A stretch of 64,000 nt of DNA from Roseospira visakhapatnamensis (lineage in GTDB: Bacteria > Pseudomonadota > Alphaproteobacteria > Rhodospirillales > Rhodospirillaceae): contig NZ_JACIGK010000015.1 in the NCBI RefSeq assembly GCF_014197915.1, positions 46,582 through 110,581 of the forward strand, written 5' to 3'. How positions within the stretch are numbered: position 1 is the first letter of the stretch; each line of letters starts with the position of its first letter. Below, piece after piece: positions 55,886 through 64,000 of this stretch. The notes beneath the pieces are model-generated. The model searched no databases. It had not been told where the DNA came from and saw nothing but the letters and a program-made list of their open reading frames with translations. The position numbers and the translations under genes were made by a program.

Positions 55886-58051
55886 CTAGACCATCAGGCG
55901 ATCGGCCGGCACATCCAGGCTGGTGCGCAGGTGGCGCAGGATGTCGCGCAACGATACCGGCTTGCGCAGCAGCGCGTCGGCGCGCTGGCGCAGCCCGTCC
56001 AGTTCCCGCGACGTGCGCGCCGCCTGGCCGGTGATGATCAGGATGAAGACCCGTCGCGGACCGGCCCGCAGCCGATCGATCAGCCAGTGGCCATCCCGTT
56101 CCGGCATGCGCAGATCGGTGATGACCGCGTGGGCCGGGTCGTCCAGGTGAATTTCCAGGGCCTGCTGGCCGTTCAGGGCGACCGTCACCCGATAGCCCAC
56201 CGCCTCCAGGAAGCCGGCGATTTCGCGCGCCGCTTCCTCTTCATCATCCACCACCAGCACATGGGGGCGTCCCCCGGCGTCGGCGTTTGCGCCGGCCACC
56301 GGCGAGGCATCCGGGCCCGGGCCCGTCTCGGCGTGGGGGGCGGTGGTCTCCGGCGGTGCCCGCTCCTGGGCCACCCGGGGCAGGCGGACCTCGAAGGCCA
56401 CGCCGGCCTCGGCGTTGCGCACGTCGATGGTGCCGCCCATCTCGGTGACGAACCCCAGGCTGATGGACAGGCCGAGTCCGGTGCCGTGGTCGCCGGACTT
56501 GGTGGTGAAGAAGGGATCGAAGATGCGGGCCTTCAGGTCGTCCGGAATACGCGGCCCGTTGTTCTCGACCACGATGCGCAGGTGGTCGCCGTCGCTTTCC
56601 ACGCAGGCGCGCAGGCGTACGCGCGGCGGCTCGCCCTGACGCACGCGGTGGCCTTCCGCCGAGAGCACGGCGTCGTGCGCATTGCGCAGGATGTTGACCA
56701 GCACCTGCTCCAGCTGGTGCTGGCGCCCCAGGGCCTGGGTCTCGCCCAGCCGGTCGTCCATGTCCAGGAGGACGTTGTCGTCGCGGAACTGCTTGGAGAC
56801 CATCGCGCGGGCGGCGCGCATGGCGCGGGTGGCGCTGAACGGCTGGATGGCGCCGGTGTCGCGGCGGCTGAGGCCCTGCATGTAGGAGATGACCTCGAAC
56901 AGCCGGACCACCTGCTCCTCGATGGCGGCGAAGCCCTGCTCGGCGCGGTCGGGATCGAAGCCCTGGCGCTTGAGCCGTTCCAGCGCGCCCTCGGCCTTCA
57001 GGCGGATGATGTTCAGCGGCTGGCTGATCTCGTGGGCCAGGCTGGCCGACATCTCGCCCAGCAGGGTCAGCTTGGCGGTATGGCGGAAACGGGCCTCCAT
57101 CTCGCGGCGTTCGGTCATGTCCTCGATGATGGCCAGTCCCTGCACGGTCTGGCCGTCGTCGGTGGGCATGACGGCGAAGGTGACCCGGGTCAGGAGGTGG
57201 CGATCGCCCCGGCCCCGGAACTCGCGTTCGACCACGTCCACCCAGCCGGGTCGGGGCAGGCCCTCGGCCAGGCGGTGGGCCTCGGTCGGCGTGGTTTCGG
57301 GGGCCAGCAGGTCGCGATAGGCCGTGCCGCGCAGCTCATGCGCCGACAGGCCCAGCATGCGTTGCGCCGCCGCGTTGGTTTCCATCACCCGGCCGTCGCG
57401 CGACAGCGTCATCATGCCGAAGGGGGCCAGGGTGAAAATATTGCGGAACTTGAGTTCACTGTCGGTGAGCGCGCGCTCGGTCTGCTTGCGCTGCGAGATG
57501 TCGATGAAGGTCGTCAGGCAGGTGGGAATGGTGTCGTCGTCGGGGCCATCGTCCTCGCTGGTGGGACGGCTTTGCACCAGGCAGTCCACCTCGTGGCCGT
57601 CGCGCCCCAGCACCCGGATTTCGTCGCTGGCGGCCTGACCGGCCATCACCTTGTCCAGGTGGCGCGACAGGGTGGCGTGCGACTCCGGATGGATGAACAG
57701 GTGGATCGGCTTGTGTTCCACCTCGGTGCCGTGGTTGACCTGGAACAGCTCGCAGGCGCGACGGTTGGCGCTGGTGACGGCGCGGCGCCCGGCGATCGTG
57801 CAATAGCCGATGGGCGCGCCATCGAACAGGGCGGCGTAGCGGACCACCAGGGATTCGTTGATCTCGCGCGCGTGGCGCAGTTCCTCGTTCTGGGCGCGCA
57901 GTTCTTCCTGGTGGGTGGCCAGATCCTCCAGCGTGGTCTCCAGCGCGTGGCGCTGGTCCCGGAAGCTGGCCAGTTCCGCCTCGCGGTCGGCGAGCGTCGC
58001 CCGGAGCGCCTCCAACTCGGCCCGCATGTCCTGTTCGCTGTTCGACACCAC
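55886..58051 (-). CDS. PAS-domain hybrid sensor histidine kinase
   Basis: 721 aa from a GTG behind AAGGGG. Order: an N-terminal coiled coil (about 8-66), PAS 1 (about 70-190, ending in TFIDISQRKQ), PAS 2 (about 200-318), HisKA with LLGEMSASLAHEISQPLNII (H340), HATPase with NILRNAHDA, IFDPFFTTKSGDHGTGLGLS, then a linker and a C-terminal receiver (VLVVDDEEEA, D646 in VITDLRMPERDG, K in LLRKPVSL). No membrane segment, so it senses an internal signal. No partner regulator gene is adjacent; the receiver may pass phosphate to a separate phosphotransfer protein. Confidence 0.94.
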   Translation of the reverse strand: MVSNSEQDMRAELEALRATLADREAELASFRDQRHALETTLEDLATHQEELRAQNEELRHAREINESLVVRYAALFDGAPIGYCTIAGRRAVTSANRRACELFQVNHGTEVEHKPIHLFIHPESHATLSRHLDKVMAGQAASDEIRVLGRDGHEVDCLVQSRPTSEDDGPDDDTIPTCLTTFIDISQRKQTERALTDSELKFRNIFTLAPFGMMTLSRDGRVMETNAAAQRMLGLSAHELRGTAYRDLLAPETTPTEAHRLAEGLPRPGWVDVVEREFRGRGDRHLLTRVTFAVMPTDDGQTVQGLAIIEDMTERREMEARFRHTAKLTLLGEMSASLAHEISQPLNIIRLKAEGALERLKRQGFDPDRAEQGFAAIEEQVVRLFEVISYMQGLSRRDTGAIQPFSATRAMRAARAMVSKQFRDDNVLLDMDDRLGETQALGRQHQLEQVLVNILRNAHDAVLSAEGHRVRQGEPPRVRLRACVESDGDHLRIVVENNGPRIPDDLKARIFDPFFTTKSGDHGTGLGLSISLGFVTEMGGTIDVRNAEAGVAFEVRLPRVAQERAPPETTAPHAETGPGPDASPVAGANADAGGRPHVLVVDDEEEAAREIAGFLEAVGYRVTVALNGQQALEIHLDDPAHAVITDLRMPERDGHWLIDRLRAGPRRVFILIITGQAARTSRELDGLRQRADALLRKPVSLRDILRHLRTSLDVPADRLMV

Positions 58052-58208
58052 CGGTATCCCCTTGGCCGCGCGGCCGCGCCGCTGTCATCCGGGACGGCCC
58101 ACCGCAAACGATAGACCATTCCGACCGCCGCGCAAACGGCCCCCCGCCGGCCTGTATGGGTTCAGGCTGCATGGTTCGCGGGCGCGACGGAGGGGGCCGC
58201 GCGCGTCG

Positions 58209-60569
58209 TCAGCGGCCCCCCAGCCCCGACCGCTGGTGGACGAAGGCCGCCACCGCCGCCGCCTGCGCCTGACCGATGTCCAGGCGGATGTGGGTGGAGG
58301 TCTCGGTCTTGGCGGCGATGCTACCGGCGAACCGGCCCAGGCCGGGGATGTCCATGGCGAACTCCTGTCCGCGCTCGCCGTCCAGGGTCCGGTCCAGGGT
58401 GCCCACGCCGCTGGCCGCCAGATCATGCAACAGGCAAGAGCGATGATCGCCCGAACCCATGTCGACGGTGACCGCCACGTTGACCGTCTGTAGCGCGCTG
58501 TCGCGCCGGTCGTCGTCGCTGCCGGCGTGCATGATCCTGGCCAGGGACGCCTGCATCTGCTGGATGCGGTCGCTGACGTCGTCGGCGGCCTGGCGCACCT
58601 GCTCGGCGTGGCGGCCGGTGATCCCGGTGCTCCCGGTCACCTCGGCGATGTTGTCGGACGAGTCCTGGGTGCTCCGCGCCGCCTGCTGCGCGTTCTGGCT
58701 GATCTCGCCGGTGGACGCGGTCTGCTCCTCGACGGCCGCCGAGACGGCGGTGGTGATTTCGTTCATCTCGCTGATCACCGCGACGATGCCCTGGATGGCG
58801 TCCACCGCCTCGCGGGTGGCCGCCTGCATGGTGCCGACCTGGTTGGCGATGTCCTCCGTGGCCTTGGCCGTCTGGTTGGCCAGCACCTTGACCTCGTTGG
58901 CCACCACCGCGAAGCCGCGTCCCGCCTCGCCGGCGCGGGCCGCCTCGATGGTCGCGTTCAGCGCCAGCAGGTTGGTCTGTTTGGCGATGTCGCTGATCAG
59001 GTTGACCACCTCGCCGATCTGGTTGGCGGCCTTGGCCAGCCCCTGGATGCGGTCGTTGGTGGTTTCGGCTTCCTGGACGGCCCGATGGGCAATGTCCGAC
59101 GCGCTGGAGACCTGGCGGCTGATCTCGGCGATGGAGGTGGTCATCTCCTCGGCCGCCGCCGCCACGGCGTCGACGCTGGCGGCGGACTCGTGAGACGCGG
59201 TCGAGGCGGCGGAGGCGCGCTCCCCGGTCTGGTTCACGGCCTCGTTCATGCGCACCGCCGCGTCACGCATGGTGTCGGCCTGCCGCTGGACGATGGTGAT
59301 GGCGCTGTTGACCTCCTCGTCCAGGGCATTGGTGAGGGCCATCATCTCGGTCTTCACCTTGCGGGCGTTGCGCCGATGCAGCGCGTCCTGCTCCGCCGCC
59401 ATCCGCTTCAGCTTGATCCCGTTCTCCTTGAACACCTGCACGGCGTCGGCCATGTCGCCGATCTCGTCCTTGCGGGTCCGGCCGGGGACCTCCACGTCCA
59501 GGTCGTCGTGGGCCAGCCGTTCCATGGTCGCTGTCATGGCGCGCAGCGGACGGCTCAGCAGGCGCTGCAAGACGAGGATGATCACCGCCAGAACCAGCAG
59601 GGTCGCGAGCGGGTTGACGATGACCTGGATGGAACTGGAGCGGTTCTGCGTCTCCTGCAACGCGTCGACTCGCTGATTGACCTCCTGCGCGTAGGCCTTG
59701 GACTTCCGCAACACGGACTCGGCCTGCGCGTCGGCGCTGGCGCGCAGGGCGGCCATTTCGCGGACCTGAGTGGCGTCCAGGTTGGCCAGGCGGGCGGCGG
59801 CGTCCTCCTCCGCGGCCAACAGCGCGGCGCGCGAGACGGCGACCTCCAGCACGCCGCGCGGCGTGTCGTCGCGGCCGTGGCAGCTCTGGCAGCCGATGTC
59901 GTTGGTCAGCACGGCGTAGGAGTAGAGGGCCGGCTGGGTCTCGCCGGACTCATCGACGATCTCGCCGGGGAGAACCGCGCCCTCGGCGACGTTTTCCAGG
60001 GCCCGGCGCAGGGCCTCCCCGCGCTCGCCCTGGAGGGTGTCCTGGGTTTCCTGCGCGTGCGGCTCGAAGAAGTCGGTGCCCAGGCGCTCGTTGACCTCCC
60101 GGATGGTGGCGTTGTCGCTGAACGCGCGCTGGCCGTTGATGCGCCACAGGCCGATCGACAGCACGTCGGGGACCTCGGCCAGGGTGTCCATGATGTCCTC
60201 GGCGGTGGACGCCTGCCCGCTCATCATGGCCGCCCGGATCATGGTGGTGGCCGATTCCGAGATGCCGGCGTGCACGCCGGCGATGTGGCGGCGCTCGGCC
60301 AGGCTTTCGCCCTTGGCGTTGGCGACGGCGGTGGCGTGTTCGGCCTCCAGCAGGGTGACCTGGGTGTCGGTGGTGTCCGAAACGAGCCCGCCGATGAACG
60401 CGTCCTTCTCGCTGATAATGCGGCGCACGTCATCCAGCAGGTCCGTGGTCTGGTCGTTGACCATGGACGAGAAGACGGCCACCAGGCCGGTGTTGAACAG
60501 GGCGACGAGGGCGACCAGGGTGACGACGGTGGCCGTGATTTTGGCGGCCAGGGATTTCAACAGGGTCAT
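58209..60569 (-). CDS. Chemoreceptor with periplasmic haem-type CxxCH motif and C-terminal PilZ-like domain
   Basis: 786 aa. TM1 at about 11-34, then a periplasmic domain of about 285 aa that contains GCQSCHGRD (C227, C230, H231), a covalent haem c attachment motif, near its C-terminal end. TM2 is at about 319-336, then HAMP (about 337-390) and a methyl-accepting signalling domain (about 450-670) with the conserved hairpin tip [34 protein letters not shown]. After it, about 690-775 resembles a PilZ domain, but the RxxxR (RRDSA) and DxSxxG (DLAASG) motifs are degenerate. It may sense redox state, oxygen or NO through haem and influence CheA; c-di-GMP binding is doubtful. Confidence 0.92.
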   Translation of the reverse strand: MTLLKSLAAKITATVVTLVALVALFNTGLVAVFSSMVNDQTTDLLDDVRRIISEKDAFIGGLVSDTTDTQVTLLEAEHATAVANAKGESLAERRHIAGVHAGISESATTMIRAAMMSGQASTAEDIMDTLAEVPDVLSIGLWRINGQRAFSDNATIREVNERLGTDFFEPHAQETQDTLQGERGEALRRALENVAEGAVLPGEIVDESGETQPALYSYAVLTNDIGCQSCHGRDDTPRGVLEVAVSRAALLAAEEDAAARLANLDATQVREMAALRASADAQAESVLRKSKAYAQEVNQRVDALQETQNRSSSIQVIVNPLATLLVLAVIILVLQRLLSRPLRAMTATMERLAHDDLDVEVPGRTRKDEIGDMADAVQVFKENGIKLKRMAAEQDALHRRNARKVKTEMMALTNALDEEVNSAITIVQRQADTMRDAAVRMNEAVNQTGERASAASTASHESAASVDAVAAAAEEMTTSIAEISRQVSSASDIAHRAVQEAETTNDRIQGLAKAANQIGEVVNLISDIAKQTNLLALNATIEAARAGEAGRGFAVVANEVKVLANQTAKATEDIANQVGTMQAATREAVDAIQGIVAVISEMNEITTAVSAAVEEQTASTGEISQNAQQAARSTQDSSDNIAEVTGSTGITGRHAEQVRQAADDVSDRIQQMQASLARIMHAGSDDDRRDSALQTVNVAVTVDMGSGDHRSCLLHDLAASGVGTLDRTLDGERGQEFAMDIPGLGRFAGSIAAKTETSTHIRLDIGQAQAAAVAAFVHQRSGLGGR

Positions 60570-61061
60570 GGAGGACTCCCCCCACCGTTCTTGGTTTGGA
60601 TCCAGCCCGATGACGACGGTGACGCCGAGCGGCCCGGATCCGGGAGTTGGGTGGACAAAGCAAGGGATACGAGCGAGAGTCGTTGACTGCTCTCGGCCGT
60701 GGTTTTCCCCTCAACAAGGGTGAGTATTGTACCAACGGGAAAAATTTAATGAAAGTCCAACAAATGTCTAGGATACCTGCTCGGCCGGTAGACATCGAGA
60801 GGCTCAAGCTGGCCGAAATTGATGGTCCGTTGGCATGAGAATTATACTTTGGTAGCAAAAAGAGCCCGATGATTCGATGTCGGACATGGCGATAATCATG
60901 ATGATATTGATCGATTAATGGCGTTCTCTGCAAAAAATATAACGCTTACTGTTACGTATAAATAATGAACGTAGGTTAATTTTGATCTACACACAGTCAC
61001 GTGGCGTTCGGCCATGCTCGAACGCCACGTGTTTGCGCGAAATTTTACGGGTTTTTCTGTT
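60570..61061. other. AT-rich intergenic region
   Basis: 492 bases, strikingly AT-rich for this genome, between the chemoreceptor start and the encapsulin end. It has no gene that I can support on either strand. It contains a Fur-like hexamer series GATAAT-CATGAT-GATATT (60891-60908), a possible chemoreceptor -10 box TACAAT on the minus strand (near 60730) and a large hairpin at 60998-61031. Confidence 0.5.
60998..61031. terminator. Large hairpin after the encapsulin gene
   Basis: 13-bp perfect stem CACGTGGCGTTCG / CGAACGCCACGTG with an 8-base loop, 31 bases beyond the encapsulin stop. No strong T-run follows on the minus strand, so it may be a terminator or a 3'-end stabiliser. Confidence 0.55.
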
Positions 61062-61868
61062 TTATTCGCTGGGTGAAATCACGCACACGGCGTTTTCATC
61101 CTGCATATGCAAGACAAGGCTTTCGTGGGCAAAGAGTTCACAATGGATTCCGTCCGTGCCCACGTACCCGCACATCAGATCCTGGCCCACCTCCAGACGG
61201 CCGACGCGCGGATCGATCAGCGCCGCGCCCCGGATGTTCGCCTTGAAGATGCCTTGTGTGCACAGGCGCCGCAGATGGTTGATCAGCAGCATCTCGCTGT
61301 CTGGATAGCGCCGGAACAGCGCGTTATAGAACCTCGGCTCCACGACCAGGGCGTGCGGACCCGGGAATCCGGCCTCATCCAGCCGGGTGGTGGCGGCGAT
61401 CACGTCTTCCAGGGCGGCGTCGGGGCGCGTCCAGTCACCACCCTCCAGGCGGCAGACGCCGTCGTTCTCCAAAAGCCCGGACAGCCCGAACTCGGGCCGG
61501 CCGTAGTACAGGATCTGTTCCTCCAGGCGGGCCACCGCCTCGGCCGCGTCGCCCGCCGGTGACAGGTCCAGCGGCTGGCCCTTGTCCAGGTAGGCGGCGA
61601 TGCGCCGCAAGGACAGGCGGAAGGTCTTGCGCAGCATGGGCACCGACACGGCGCGTCCCATGACGGCGCCGGCCTCGCCGGGCTCTGGCTGGCGGCAGTA
61701 GTCGTCGTTCGACAGTTCGATGGCGGTCAGGCCCGGACCATGCGGGCCGCCAACCTCCAGGAAGCGGCGGACGGTCATCAGGTCCTTGGCGGCGGCGCCG
61801 GCCTCGGCGTCGATCAGAGCCCAGATGTCGGCACCGAAGGGCGCCATGGATCGGTTCAGCACGTCCAT
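61062..61868 (-). CDS. Family 1 encapsulin nanocompartment shell protein
   Basis: 268 aa, the usual length. The start is the ATG giving MDVLNRSMAPFG, four bases after the ferritin stop and preceded by GAGGA. HK97-like encapsulin landmarks: LNRSMAPFGADIWALID, TVRRFLEVGGPHGPG, the segment around VPMLRKTFRLSLRRIAAYLD, EEQILYYGRPEFGLSGLLE, GPHALVVEPRFYNALFRRYP and GQDLMCGYVGTDGIHCELFA. By family knowledge sixty or more copies form an icosahedral shell around cargo. The upstream partner is an encapsulated ferritin, so this is an iron storage and detoxification compartment. Confidence 0.95.
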   Translation of the reverse strand: MDVLNRSMAPFGADIWALIDAEAGAAAKDLMTVRRFLEVGGPHGPGLTAIELSNDDYCRQPEPGEAGAVMGRAVSVPMLRKTFRLSLRRIAAYLDKGQPLDLSPAGDAAEAVARLEEQILYYGRPEFGLSGLLENDGVCRLEGGDWTRPDAALEDVIAATTRLDEAGFPGPHALVVEPRFYNALFRRYPDSEMLLINHLRRLCTQGIFKANIRGAALIDPRVGRLEVGQDLMCGYVGTDGIHCELFAHESLVLHMQDENAVCVISPSE

Positions 61869-61872
61869 GATG

Positions 61873-62268
61873 TCAGTCCTCCCGGCCATCGCGAATGGCG
61901 CCGATGGTGAAGCGCCCCGGCGAGGGCGCCGTCGCCGGTCCGCCCTCGCCGTTCGGGGCGGCCTTGCCGGTATCCTCTTCCTCGACCTCGGTGATGGGGG
62001 CCTCGGTGAACAGGTAGGTGCGCATGTAGTCGTCCCACTGGGGATCGTTGCGGCGCATCCACTCCAGCACCATGCAGGCGTGTTCCATCTCCTCGCGCAT
62101 GTTGTGCAGCAGGATGTCGCGCAGGGCGGCGTCCTCGCAGTCGTCGGCGCGCTGGCGGTACCAGTCGACGGCGTCCAGCTCCTCCTTCACGGAGACGATG
62201 GCGTGATGTAGGTGCAGCGTCTGACGGGACAGCCGCTCGCGCGGCGCGTGCAATCCCTCGCTGGACAT
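61873..62268 (-). CDS. Encapsulated ferritin-like protein (EncFtn) with cargo-loading tail
   Basis: 131 aa from an ATG with GGAGG nine bases upstream. Two helices carry the half-ferritin ferroxidase centre: HHAIVSVKEELDAVDWYRQR and ILLHNMREEMEHACMVLEWM. Compared with the R. rubrum protein (E32, E34, E62, H65), E30, E60 and H63 are kept and E34 is Asp32. DDYMRTYLFTEAPIT follows as in EncFtn. A flexible Gly/Pro/Ala linker then ends with FTIGAIRDG, a typical encapsulin targeting peptide. It oxidises Fe(II) and needs the shell to store iron. An inverted repeat GGGTGCG/CGCACCC (62364-62399) upstream may be regulatory. Confidence 0.95.
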   Translation of the reverse strand: MSSEGLHAPRERLSRQTLHLHHAIVSVKEELDAVDWYRQRADDCEDAALRDILLHNMREEMEHACMVLEWMRRNDPQWDDYMRTYLFTEAPITEVEEEDTGKAAPNGEGGPATAPSPGRFTIGAIRDGRED

Positions 62269-62446
62269 GAGTCGAGACCTCCATGGAGTCCGGGGGGGGA
62301 GGGGGAGGCCGATCGCCGGGTCGGGACCGGCCTCCTGGGGGAAGACCCAGGGTGGCGCGGGTTGGGTGCGAAATTCAAGGGGGTGGTATGGCCGCACCCG
62401 CGGGGTGGGGACCACTACCCGGGGACCATGGCCCGGGGGGCGCCGG

Positions 62447-63673
62447 TCAGATGACGCCCTCGGCGCGCAGCGCCGCCCGTTCGGCGTCCGACAGCCCCAG
62501 CACCTCCCGAAGCACCGCGTCGGTGTCGGCGCCCAGGGGCGGTCCGGCGCGGTCCACCCGGCCGGGCGTCGCGGACAGGCGCGGCAGGACGTTCGGCAGG
62601 GTGACCGGCCCCACGCCCTCGGCCAGCATCTCGATCAGGTTGCCCCGCGCCGCGACGTGCGGATCGGCGAAGATGTCGGCGATGGTGTTGACCGGTCCGC
62701 AGGGGACATGGCCCTCGGTGCAGCGGCGGACGATCTCGTCGCGCGGCATCGACCGTGTCCAGGCTTCCACCAGGCCGTCCACGGTGGCCCGCGCGGCCAG
62801 CCGCCGGGCCGTGGTGGCGTAGGGCGTGGCCAGGTCGGGGCGCTCCATCACCTCGGTCAGGCGCTCGAACATCTTGTCGCTGGTGCAGGCGATGGCCACC
62901 CAGGCCCCGTCCGCGCAGGGAAAGTGCCCGTGGGGGCAGGCGTTGATGGTGCCCGCGCCCTCGCGGCCCCGCACCGTGCCGTCGGCGGCGTGGCGGGGGG
63001 CCAGTTCGTCCAGCACCCGGAACACCGACTCGTAGAGGGCGATGTCGATCACCTGGCCCTCGCCGGTGTGCTCGGCGTGGCGCAACGCCATCAGCACGCC
63101 CACGGCCCCGAACAGGCCGGACATGTAGTCCCCCAGCGACGTCGACCCCGGCGTGACCGGTGGCCCGTCGGGCATGCCGGCCAGATGGGTGAGGCCGCCG
63201 AAGGCATGGGCGATGCGGGCGAAGCCGGGCCGGTCGGCGTAGGGTCCGTCCTGGCCGTAGCCGCTGACCCGCAGCATCACCAGCGCGGGATTGACGGCGC
63301 GCAGGTCCTCCCAGCCCAGGCCCCAGCGTTCCAGGGTGCCGGGCCGGAAGTTCTCGCAGACCACCTGGGACCTCCCGGCCAGGGCCTTGAACACCCGGGC
63401 GCCGGCCGGTGTGCGCAGGTCCAGGGTCACGGAGCGCTTGTTGCGGGCCTCGCTGAGGAAGGCCAGCGTGTCGCCGCGCGCGGTCGGCGTGCCGAAGCGT
63501 CGGAAGGGATCGCCCCCGCCCGGCTGCTCCACCTTGATCACCTCGGCGCCGAACTCGGCCAGGATCGCGGTGGTGAACGGGCCGGCGATGAAGGTCGCGG
63601 CGTCCAGGATCCGGATCCCGTCCAGGGGGCGGGGGGCGGCGGTGGCGGGGGGCGGCGGCGGGGGCGATGACAT
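62447..63673 (-). CDS. CaiB/BaiF family CoA-transferase
   Basis: 408 aa from the ATG giving MSSPPPPPP. Class III CoA-transferase features: LDAATFIAGPFTTAILAEFG-AEVIKVEQP, ENFRPGTLERWGLGWEDL, VSGYGQDGPYADRPGF and the catalytic Asp in TSLGDYMSGLFGAVGVLMAL. It moves CoA between carboxylic acids; the substrate is not identifiable. No acyl-CoA dehydrogenase or other degradation gene is adjacent. 178 bases separate its stop from the ferritin gene, with nothing to link the two. Confidence 0.92.
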   Translation of the reverse strand: MSSPPPPPPATAAPRPLDGIRILDAATFIAGPFTTAILAEFGAEVIKVEQPGGGDPFRRFGTPTARGDTLAFLSEARNKRSVTLDLRTPAGARVFKALAGRSQVVCENFRPGTLERWGLGWEDLRAVNPALVMLRVSGYGQDGPYADRPGFARIAHAFGGLTHLAGMPDGPPVTPGSTSLGDYMSGLFGAVGVLMALRHAEHTGEGQVIDIALYESVFRVLDELAPRHAADGTVRGREGAGTINACPHGHFPCADGAWVAIACTSDKMFERLTEVMERPDLATPYATTARRLAARATVDGLVEAWTRSMPRDEIVRRCTEGHVPCGPVNTIADIFADPHVAARGNLIEMLAEGVGPVTLPNVLPRLSATPGRVDRAGPPLGADTDAVLREVLGLSDAERAALRAEGVI

Positions 63674-63851
63674 CGGCGGCCGGGGTCCTTCAACGGGAGG
63701 GATCGCGCGGCGGGGGCGGCGCGGCCTGAGTCTGACGCCCGTCCCCCGGCGCCGCAAGGGCCGCGCCCCGGGCCCAGCAGTTCTCAGGATGGGGTTGGAG
63801 TGTGTCGCACCCGGGTCTGGTGATTGAAGGGACAGGTGAGGAGGGGCGGGC

Positions 63852-64000
63852 TCAGGGTGGTTGCGGTGGCGGGACTCCGGTTGTGAGGGTGCGCATGAGG
63901 GCGGACCAGGACGGGAAGACGAGATAGGCGGTGATGGTCGCCAGATGGGTGAACATCCGGGTGCGGGCGCGGAAGCGCTCGCGGGCCTTCTGCCAGGCGG
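63852..64000 (-). CDS. Partial gene of unknown function at the right edge
   Basis: The last 49 codons of a minus-strand frame are visible: AWQKARERFRARTRMFTHLA, then TITAYLVFPSWSALM and a Pro-rich end. The arginine-rich start and aromatic tail could belong to the C-terminus of a transposase or a small membrane-associated protein; I do not recognise it. The 5' part is outside the window. Confidence 0.4.
   Translation of the reverse strand, partial: AWQKARERFRARTRMFTHLATITAYLVFPSWSALMRTLTTGVPPPQPP

Overview
The window is about 64 kb of very GC-rich (roughly 70%) DNA, densely packed with genes, and reads as the chromosome of an alphaproteobacterium of the Rhodospirillales type (Rhodospirillum/Roseospira-like). 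The basis is the protein set: an encapsulin with an encapsulated ferritin closely resembling the Rhodospirillum rubrum pair, an alphaproteobacterial-type CheZ, a DUF1127 protein, a CheZ/SPOR/LysM-like cluster and many ATGA stop/start overlaps. The lineage is inferred from remembered family patterns, not from a search.

Region by region. 1-9.1 kb (minus strand): an envelope and RNA housekeeping run, nadD, rsfS, rlmH, gpmI, an EnvC-like murein hydrolase activator, an S41 processing protease, a divergent polysaccharide deacetylase and an RppH-type Nudix hydrolase at the left edge. 9.1-11.9 kb: dTDP-rhamnose genes rmlB-rmlD divergent from rmlC. 11.9-16.8 kb: a four-gene BMP-type (probably nucleoside) ABC importer. 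17.1-19.6 kb: DUF1127, a lipid kinase and an MT-A70 methyltransferase. 19.85-20.71 kb: tRNA-Ser(TGA), followed by a small graveyard of truncated mobile and regulatory genes ending at the 3' end of guaA. 22.5-26.3 kb: a feo iron(II) uptake operon with a histidine-rich FeoA and a Fur-like box, divergent from oxyR and an MFS transporter. 29.2-29.5 kb: a structured minus-strand stretch ending in a strong intrinsic terminator (candidate small RNA). 29.7-35 kb: cheZ, a SPOR lipoprotein, a coiled-coil/LysM-like protein and a GT41 TPR glycosyltransferase.

35-46 kb: yraN-rsmI, a divergent LpoA-like lipoprotein gene, hldD, argD-argF-hslO, a lipoprotein of unknown function, a ClC channel with CBS domains and a diguanylate cyclase. 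46.80-46.94 kb: an unusual 142-bp array of consecutive perfect hairpins. 47-53 kb: a pentapeptide-repeat protein and a five-gene dipeptide/oligopeptide (Dpp/Opp-type) ABC importer. 53-55.6 kb: a P1-family peptidase and an XRE regulator with a long upstream region. 55.9-60.6 kb: a PAS hybrid histidine kinase and a chemoreceptor that combines a periplasmic haem-type CxxCH motif with a C-terminal PilZ-like domain. 61.1-62.3 kb: the ferritin-loaded encapsulin operon. 62.4-64 kb: a CaiB/BaiF CoA-transferase and a cut-off gene at the right edge.

Themes: iron handling (feo, Fur-like box, encapsulated ferritin, OxyR), envelope building (EnvC, CtpA-like, LpoA-like, hldD, rhamnose, SPOR) and signalling (CheZ, haem chemoreceptor, hybrid kinase, c-di-GMP synthesis). 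No rRNA operon, CRISPR array or intact insertion sequence was seen.
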